Source: JAVVFH01 sp032250585 | GTDB lineage: Bacteria > Pseudomonadota > Gammaproteobacteria > Xanthomonadales > SZUA-36 | Length of the DNA stretch: 32,925 nucleotides | Reading direction: 5' to 3' | Assembly: GCA_032250585.1 (NCBI GenBank) | Contig: JAVVFH010000009.1 | Location: 1 to 32,925 of the forward strand | Shown: positions 29,899-32,925 of the stretch, piece by piece | Layout: each line of letters starts with the position of its first letter | Numbering within the stretch: the first letter of the stretch is position 1 | Made by a program: the position numbers and the translations under genes | The notes under the pieces: model-generated | What the model was told of the DNA's origin: nothing | The model's database searches: none | What the model saw: only the letters and a program-made list of their open reading frames with translations

Positions 29899-31815
29899 AT
29901 GGGTGAACAGAACGTCAGGTTGAATCAAGGCGATGCCGATCGCCAGGCCTTCATGAAAGCCCTGCTGACCGAGGTCAGTGCGCTGGAGAAGATGCTCGAA
30001 CTGGGTTTGATCGAAAGCGGCGTGCGACGGATCGGTGCCGAGCAGGAGATGTTCCTGATCGACAAGGCGCACAAGCCGGCCCTGAAGGCGCTGGAAATTC
30101 TCGACTCCATCGATGACTCGCGTTTCACCCACGAACTCGGTCTGTTCAACCTCGAAGCGAACCTGTCGGCGCACAAGCTCGGCGGCAAGTGCCTGAGCCT
30201 GATGGAAGCGGAGTTGCAGGAAATCTATCAACGCGCGCGTCAGGCCGCGGCGCAGGTGGATTGCGACATTGCGCTGGTCGGGATTCTGCCAACGCTGACC
30301 CGCGACCATCTCGGTTTGGACAGCATGGTGCCGACCGCCCGTTACCACGCACTCAACGATGCGATCTGTTCGCTCAGGGGCAAAGACTTCGAGTTCACCA
30401 TCAACGGGATCGATCAATTATCGGTCAAGCACGATAACGTGATGCTGGAGGCCTGCAACACCAGTTTTCAGGTCCACTTCCAGGTCAGCCCGGAAAATTT
30501 TGCCCGCAACTACAACATAGCCCAGGCGGTCACCGCGCCGCTGCTGGCTGCGGCTGTCAATTCACCGGTTCTGCTGGGCAAGCGCCTCTGGCACGAGACC
30601 CGCATCGCCGTTTTCGAATATTCCATCGATACCCGCTCGCGCACGCACCAGGAGCGGGGTCTGCAACCGCGGGTGCATTTCGGCGACCGCTGGCTGGAAG
30701 AGTCAGTGACAGAAATTTTCAAGGAAGACATCGCGCGCTTCCGGGCCGTGCTAACCACTGAGACGGAGACGGATCCGCTGGGAATGATCGACCGCGGCGT
30801 CATGCCCGCGCTGAATGCGCTGCGCCTGCACAACGGCACGGTATACCGCTGGAATCGGCCCTGTTATGGCGTGCACGACAACGTGCCGCACCTGCGCATC
30901 GAGAACCGGGTCATCCCAGCGGGCCCCACGGTCGTCGACGAGATTGCCAACGCGGCGTTTTTCTTCGGCATGATGCTCGGCCTGATCGAGGAGGTCGGCG
31001 ACATCCGCAAACACCTGACGTTTGCGGACGCGAAGACGAATTTCCTGGCCGCGGCGCGTGACGGCATTCGCGCCCAGATGAACTGGTTCGACGACAGCCA
31101 CCTGCCGGCGAAGCAACTGATTCTCGAGCAGTTACTGCCATTGGCCCGCGAGGGCCTGCAGGAAGCCGGGCTCGACCAGGACGACATCGATCGCTACCTG
31201 GGCGTTCTGCGCGACCGGGTCACGGCGCGCCGAACGGGCGCACGCTGGGTGCTGGAATCGCTGGAGAAGATGGGCGACGAAGGCACCACCGATCAACGGC
31301 TGCGCTGCGTCGTCAGCAGCATGGTCGAGCAGCAGTCGGCGGGCAAGCCGATCAGCGACTGGGACCTGGCCCATTACTGCCTCGATCAGGACTGGCGCGA
31401 CAGCTATCAGCGGGTTGGGCAGTTCATGACCCAGGACCTGTTCACGGTGCGCAGCGACGACATCGTCGATTTCGCGGCGACCCTGATGGACTGGCGCCAT
31501 GTGCGCCATGTGCCGGTCGAGGACGACGAAGGCAGGTTGGTCGGCCTGGTGTCGCACCGCGATCTGCTGCGGCTGGTCGCCAGGGGCGATGTAGACCGCA
31601 AGCGGCAGGTCAGCGTCGGGGAAATCATGAATGAACACCCCATAACCGTGTTGCCGGAGACGCGCACGGTCGATGCGATTCGACTGATGCGCGAAAAAAA
31701 GATTTCCTGCCTGCCGGTAACGCGCGAGGGCAAGTTGGTCGGTATCATTACCGAACACGACCTGATCATTGTCGCCTCGATGCTGTTGGAAACCCACCTT
31801 GAAACGAACGCTTGA
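29899..31815 (+). CDS. GCS2-family carboxylate-amine ligase fused to a CBS pair
   Basis: The 638-residue protein has two parts. Residues about 40-400 resemble the glutamate-cysteine ligase 2 (YbdK-like) fold, with RIGAEQEMFLID (acidic residues near 48-50), HELGLFNLEANLSAHKLGG, NTSFQVHFQV and LRIENRVIPAGPTVVDEIA. Residues about 506-562 and 572-630 are two CBS repeats (VGQFMTQDLFTV, LVGLVSHRDLL; VGEIMNEHPITV, LVGIITEHDLI), a Bateman module that often senses adenine nucleotides. Joining ATP-grasp-free ligase chemistry to an energy sensor suggests allosteric control. The substrate is unknown; glutathione-precursor synthesis is not shown. AGGG lies 4 bases before the ATG. The 3' end overlaps the next gene. 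Confidence 0.85.
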   Translation: MGEQNVRLNQGDADRQAFMKALLTEVSALEKMLELGLIESGVRRIGAEQEMFLIDKAHKPALKALEILDSIDDSRFTHELGLFNLEANLSAHKLGGKCLSLMEAELQEIYQRARQAAAQVDCDIALVGILPTLTRDHLGLDSMVPTARYHALNDAICSLRGKDFEFTINGIDQLSVKHDNVMLEACNTSFQVHFQVSPENFARNYNIAQAVTAPLLAAAVNSPVLLGKRLWHETRIAVFEYSIDTRSRTHQERGLQPRVHFGDRWLEESVTEIFKEDIARFRAVLTTETETDPLGMIDRGVMPALNALRLHNGTVYRWNRPCYGVHDNVPHLRIENRVIPAGPTVVDEIANAAFFFGMMLGLIEEVGDIRKHLTFADAKTNFLAAARDGIRAQMNWFDDSHLPAKQLILEQLLPLAREGLQEAGLDQDDIDRYLGVLRDRVTARRTGARWVLESLEKMGDEGTTDQRLRCVVSSMVEQQSAGKPISDWDLAHYCLDQDWRDSYQRVGQFMTQDLFTVRSDDIVDFAATLMDWRHVRHVPVEDDEGRLVGLVSHRDLLRLVARGDVDRKRQVSVGEIMNEHPITVLPETRTVDAIRLMREKKISCLPVTREGKLVGIITEHDLIIVASMLLETHLETNA

Positions 31816-32269
31816 GCGGTCGTTGGCCTCGTTTTACGCAGTGGCCCTGACGCTGGGCGGGGCGTCCGCCTGCGGACAGCCGCCCAGCGTCGAGCAGCAG
31901 ATCATCGCGACCATCCGCTCGATGGAAGCCAAAATCGAGGCAGGTGAGAGTCGCCGCTTCATGCAGCATGTCGCCGCAGGTTTCGAAGGACAGCAGGGCG
32001 CCATGACCCGTCAGCAGGTTCATGCGCTGGTCCTGTTCCAGCTCAAGCGCTATCAGCGTCTGCGGGCGCAGTTGTTGCCGATCAGCGTGGCGCCGGAAAG
32101 TGAGGTCGCGGCCCGTGCGCGGTTCCGCGCCCTGGTCAGCGGAGGCCCGGAATGGATTCCCGAAAGCGGTCAATTGTACGAGTTCGAAACCCGCTGGGTC
32201 CGCGAAAACGACGAATGGCTTCTGCAGTCGGCCCGCTGGCGGCCGGTCCCGCTGGACGAGGTGCTTTGA
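31799..32269 (+). CDS. Small NTF2-like putative lipoprotein
   Basis: From TTG 31799 the product is 156 residues. It has a basic start (LKRTLERS), a hydrophobic stretch and a lipobox-like ASAC with Cys25. The mature part (VEQQIIATIRSMEAKIEAGESR, then RWVRENDEWLLQSARWRPV) resembles NTF2/SnoaL-type domains in length and in the final Trp-rich strand. Function is unknown. The gene overlaps the GCS2-CBS stop by 17 bases, which implies coupled expression. An upstream in-frame ATG at 31769 would add ten residues before the signal and is less likely. The lipobox is not ideal, so a cleaved signal peptide is an alternative. Confidence 0.7.
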   Translation: MKRTLERSLASFYAVALTLGGASACGQPPSVEQQIIATIRSMEAKIEAGESRRFMQHVAAGFEGQQGAMTRQQVHALVLFQLKRYQRLRAQLLPISVAPESEVAARARFRALVSGGPEWIPESGQLYEFETRWVRENDEWLLQSARWRPVPLDEVL

Positions 32270-32320
32270 TATGCCGCGATCTGGCTTCCCTCTGGTCCCG
32301 GTGGCAGGCTCTGCGCCCTC

Positions 32321-32925
32321 ATGAGCAGTTCCCTGTTTCATCCCGCGGTGTGGTCCTGGTTCGATACCGCCTTCAATTCGGAAACTCCGGTGCAGGCGGC
32401 TGCCTGGGAACGTATCCGCAATGGCGCGGACGTGTTGATCGCCGCGCCGACCGGCAGCGGCAAGACCTTCGCGGCGTTTCTCTGCGCGATCAACGACCTG
32501 GTACTGCAGAGTGAACAACAGCCCCTGACGGACGCCGTGCAGGTGCTTTATGTCTCGCCTCTGAAGGCCCTGTCCAACGACATCGAGCGCAACCTGCAGC
32601 AACCGCTGGCTGGCGTTGACCGCTGGCTGCTGGCCGAACACGGCCGGGTATCGGGTATTCGGGCGATGGTGCGCACTGGCGACAGCACACCGGGCGAACG
32701 TGAGAAAATGCGCCGCAAGCCGCCACAGATCCTGGTCACCACCCCGGAGTCGCTCTATCTGCTGCTGACCTCCGCGTCGGGCCGCCGCATGCTGGGGGCC
32801 GTCAAAACTGTGATCGTCGATGAAATTCATGCCGTTGCCGCCAGCAAGCGCGGCTGCCATCTGGCGCTTTCACTGGCGCGGCTGGACGCGCTGACTGGCG
32901 ATCCCGCCCGCCGGATCGGACTGTC
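32321..32925 (+). CDS. lhr: Lhr-type large DEAD/H-box helicase (partial, 5' end)
   Basis: The open frame starts at ATG 32321 and runs off the window after 201 codons. It begins SSSLFHPAVWSWFDTAF with a Q-motif-like TPVQAAAW. It has Walker A APTGSGKT (42-49), motif Ia SPLKALSNDI, TTPESLY, Walker B DEIH (167-170) and SKRGCHLALSLARL, all Lhr-typical. Lhr-family proteins are ATP-dependent DNA/RNA helicases, usually about 900-1500 residues and implicated in DNA repair. No strong Shine-Dalgarno is seen. It starts 51 bases after the lipoprotein gene and may share its transcript. Confidence 0.9.
   Translation, partial: MSSSLFHPAVWSWFDTAFNSETPVQAAAWERIRNGADVLIAAPTGSGKTFAAFLCAINDLVLQSEQQPLTDAVQVLYVSPLKALSNDIERNLQQPLAGVDRWLLAEHGRVSGIRAMVRTGDSTPGEREKMRRKPPQILVTTPESLYLLLTSASGRRMLGAVKTVIVDEIHAVAASKRGCHLALSLARLDALTGDPARRIGL

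Noticed and set aside
31766..32860. 364-codon leftward open frame opposite the lipoprotein and lhr genes
   Set aside because: The rightward frames have a lipoprotein signal and helicase motifs; the leftward one has none.

Overview
The window looks like chromosomal housekeeping DNA from a GC-rich gammaproteobacterium. The gene orders ndk-rlmN-pilW-rodZ-hisS-yfgM-bamB-der and yceD-rpmF-plsX-fabH-fabD-fabG-acpP-fabF-pabB-pabC-mltG-tmk-holB-pilZ are typical of that class. The pilW and pilZ genes, the pabB-pabC pair after fabF, and the GTG/TTG-rich starts recall the Xanthomonadales/Chromatiales side (for example Woeseia- or Wenzhouxiangella-like bacteria). That placement is inference; no rRNA or tRNA is present to test it.

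Layout: 1-35 is the first codons of a leftward gene. 296-8343 is a rightward series: nucleotide balance (ndk), 23S rRNA/tRNA methylation (rlmN), type IV pilus secretin pilotin (pilW), rod-shape cytoskeleton (rodZ), histidyl-tRNA synthetase (hisS), the YfgM chaperone, the outer-membrane assembly lipoprotein BamB and the ribosome-assembly GTPase Der. Several of these overlap by 4 bases. A terminator follows der. A leftward glutathione peroxidase, rightward folD, and a leftward yceF-fadJ-fadI group come next. From about 14000 to 25545 a long rightward cluster covers ribosomal protein L32, phospholipid/fatty-acid synthesis, p-aminobenzoate synthesis, peptidoglycan processing, dTMP kinase, DNA polymerase III delta-prime and PilZ. 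The end (25578-32925) holds a class V PLP enzyme (leftward), dinB (rightward), fadD (leftward), a GCS2-family ligase fused to a CBS pair, a small NTF2-like lipoprotein, and the start of a large Lhr-type helicase.

The genes connect around acyl chains: plsX/fabHDGF/acpP build them, fadD activates exogenous fatty acids and fadJ/fadI degrade them. folD and pabB/pabC feed folate, and tmk uses the resulting dTMP. I found no mobile element, CRISPR array, tRNA or rRNA, and no broken gene. The longest gene-free stretch is 36-295 (260 bases); no stretch exceeds 300. I see no clearly novel multi-gene system. The least conventional item is the GCS2-CBS protein at 29899-31815 with its overlapping lipoprotein gene. 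Other points worth checking are a perfect 15-bp inverted repeat between bamB and der, unusual active-site residues in PabB and PabC, and a degenerate clamp-binding motif in DinB.
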